Assembly (NCBI RefSeq): GCF_017881085.1
Contig: NZ_JADGRI010000007.1
Span: 1-39,482, forward strand
DNA from: Bradyrhizobium sp.
GTDB lineage: Bacteria > Pseudomonadota > Alphaproteobacteria > Rhizobiales > Xanthobacteraceae
DNA length: 39,482 nucleotides
Direction of reading: 5' to 3'
Shown here one piece after another: positions 38,190-39,482 of this stretch. The notes beneath the pieces were generated by a model. It saw only the letters and a list, made by a program, of their open reading frames with translations. It was not told where the DNA came from and did not search any database. A program made the translations under genes and the position numbers. Every line of letters begins with the position of its first letter. The stretch's first letter is position 1.

Positions 38190-38640
38190 CCGCGGCGCGA
38201 TGCGCCCGAGGCTTGCAAGAACCATCCGCCCAGAGGGCGTGGGGAATGCCGGGTGCCCAACGCACCCGCAGCCGCGCGTGTAGAAAAAAACACGCGCGTT
38301 AGTCACCACGGATACGCCGGAAACACCCGGCATTCCCGCACGCGGCTGGTTTTACGGCTTACTTCGTGATCTCCCCGGCGATCGGGCTTTTTTGTCACCG
38401 TCGCCGGCAGCGTCCTAGCTGCCGACTTGACGCCAGCGTCGAGGCGTCAGGACCACACGACTTCACCGTCCGCGTCAGCGCTGTTCGTCAATAGCGCATC
38501 CGCGTCCACCGCATCCCGCCCCAACGTTCGTGACGATGGCCAACGCCCCTCAACGGGACAGGACGGCGGGAGTTAAGAAGCTGATTTGCCTGAAATGCGA
38601 AGCGGAATATTTTTTCGAACGGGACTGGACAGATAGAAAC
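38190..38640. repeat. Multi-hairpin non-coding element, likely dispersed repeat or structured RNA
   Basis: GCGTGGGGAATGCCGGGTG / CACCCGGCATTCCCGCACGC; CGCGCGTGT-8-ACACGCGCG; CCCG-GCGAT-CGGGCTTTTTT; CGGCAGC-6-GCTGCCG; TGACGCC-8-GGCGTCA; no convincing CDS. Confidence 0.6.
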
Positions 38641-38682
38641 AGTCTGAACGCGCAGGACAAATTCGATTTTACGCGCAAAAGC

Positions 38683-38768
38683 TGGATTGCTTCGTCGCTG
38701 CGCTCCTCGCAATGACGGCGGGACGCATCGCCGGACACCGTCATTGCGAGCGCAGCGAAGCAATCCAC
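38683..38768. repeat. REP-type inverted repeat
   Basis: GGATTGCTTCGTCGCTGCGCTCCTCGCAATGACG versus CGTCATTGCGAGCGCAGCGAAGCAATCC. Confidence 0.85.
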
Positions 38769-38795
38769 CGCTGGACCGACAGCTGCAAGTAGAGA

Positions 38796-39233
38796 TCAAA
38801 ACTGGAACGGCTTCACCGACACGGACGTCTTGCCGTCCGCCGCCTGCTCCACCCTGAAGTCCACTTCCTTCTGCACCGTCGTATCGCCAATCCGCAGAGA
38901 CAACAGCCCGGTGCACAGCGCCACGCCCTTGCTTTTCGAATTCACGACGATGGTATCGTCCAGCGAATAGACCGCGTCCTGCTTTGCCTTGTCCTTGATC
39001 GCCGCCTTTTCAGCGTCGGCCTTCGCATGGCTGAGCAATGCCGCGACCGCGTCCGAATTGTCGACCGCGAAATTGACCAGCCGATTATTCCGGTCATCCG
39101 CGATGCTCTTGAGCACGGAATTGCGCGCATCCGGAGTAGCGCAATCGGGTCCAACGTCGCCGCAGGCGCTCAATAAAAGCAGGACGGGAAGGCAACACAG
39201 AAATGAAGGCTGCCGCTTCCTGAACAGGTTCAT
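38796..39233 (-). CDS. Putative lipoprotein
   Basis: MNLFRKRQPSFLCCLPVLLLLSACGDVGPDC with lipobox LLSAC; ORF track start 39290, likely start 39233. Confidence 0.82.
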   Translation of the reverse strand: MNLFRKRQPSFLCCLPVLLLLSACGDVGPDCATPDARNSVLKSIADDRNNRLVNFAVDNSDAVAALLSHAKADAEKAAIKDKAKQDAVYSLDDTIVVNSKSKGVALCTGLLSLRIGDTTVQKEVDFRVEQAADGKTSVSVKPFQF

Positions 39234-39379
39234 CGGAATGCTCACGATATTTCCGTGCTCCGGCACCAACCGCAATTGCAACGTTGTCAACCGTGTTGGA
39301 AGGCGGCAGGCCTTCGTGGCTCTGTTGGCTGGGTTAACAGCTGCCAGTGCGAATTCATTTGGAGATAGTGGCTAGGTAC

Positions 39380-39455
39380 TGGTGCCGCAAACAGGACTCG
39401 AACCTGTGACCCCGTCATTACGAATGACGTGCTCTACCAACTGAGCTATTGCGGC
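39380..39455 (-). tRNA. tRNA-Thr (anticodon CGU)
   Basis: Reverse strand GCCGCAATAGCTCAGTTGGTAGAGCACGTCATTCGTAATGACGGGGTCACAGGTTCGAGTCCTGTTTGCGGCACCA folds as a cloverleaf with encoded CCA. Confidence 0.95.
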
Positions 39456-39482
39456 GGACCATGCGGCGCGATCGGCGAAGAT

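Noticed and set aside
35659-38265. 868-aa minus-strand ORF
   Set aside because: It runs antisense through the regulator, uppS and the REP elements. Only its last 122 codons (start 36024, signal peptide) look genuine; the rest is a high-GC open-frame artefact.
37967-38302. 111-aa ORF with SFLRKQEPI / CFRRDD motifs
   Set aside because: These peptides come from translating the REP arms CCTGCGAAAGCAGG; not a gene.
38530-38715. 61-aa ORF with CLKCEAEYFF motif
   Set aside because: Sits across the multi-hairpin repeat and enters the next REP; likely spurious translation of repeat DNA.

Overview
The window looks like an ordinary chromosomal segment of a high-GC alphaproteobacterium. The gene content and the extragenic palindrome families suggest Bradyrhizobium or a close relative; this is inferred, not searched. 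I call about 34 protein genes. They include rlmN, an IalB-like protein, SDRs, quinone oxidoreductase, two TAXI-type binding proteins, phhB, phoD-like phosphatase, a Crp/Fnr regulator, typA/bipA, ppa, an M20 peptidase, folD, enoyl-CoA hydratase, a class III cyclase, a P450, an MFS exporter, polysaccharide deacetylase and a cis-prenyltransferase. There are two tRNAs: Ala-CGC at 23023-23098 (+) and Thr-CGU at 39380-39455 (-). I saw no transposase, phage gene, CRISPR array or recognised defence system. The most interesting signals are in non-coding DNA. (1) An exact 15-nt inverted-repeat element, CTTTGC-N3-GCAAAG, occurs twice in opposite orientation. It flanks a membrane-protein/winged-helix-regulator pair and overlaps the start of the adjacent cis-prenyltransferase gene. 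(2) A multi-hairpin non-coding tract lies at about 38190-38640, between two other palindromic elements. (3) Two CRP-like TGTGA-N6-TCAC sites sit at nearly the same distance upstream of two small secreted-protein genes. (4) The typA leader carries a promoter-like sequence, a terminator-like hairpin and a REP-type palindrome. (5) Two TAXI binding proteins are present without any TRAP permease.
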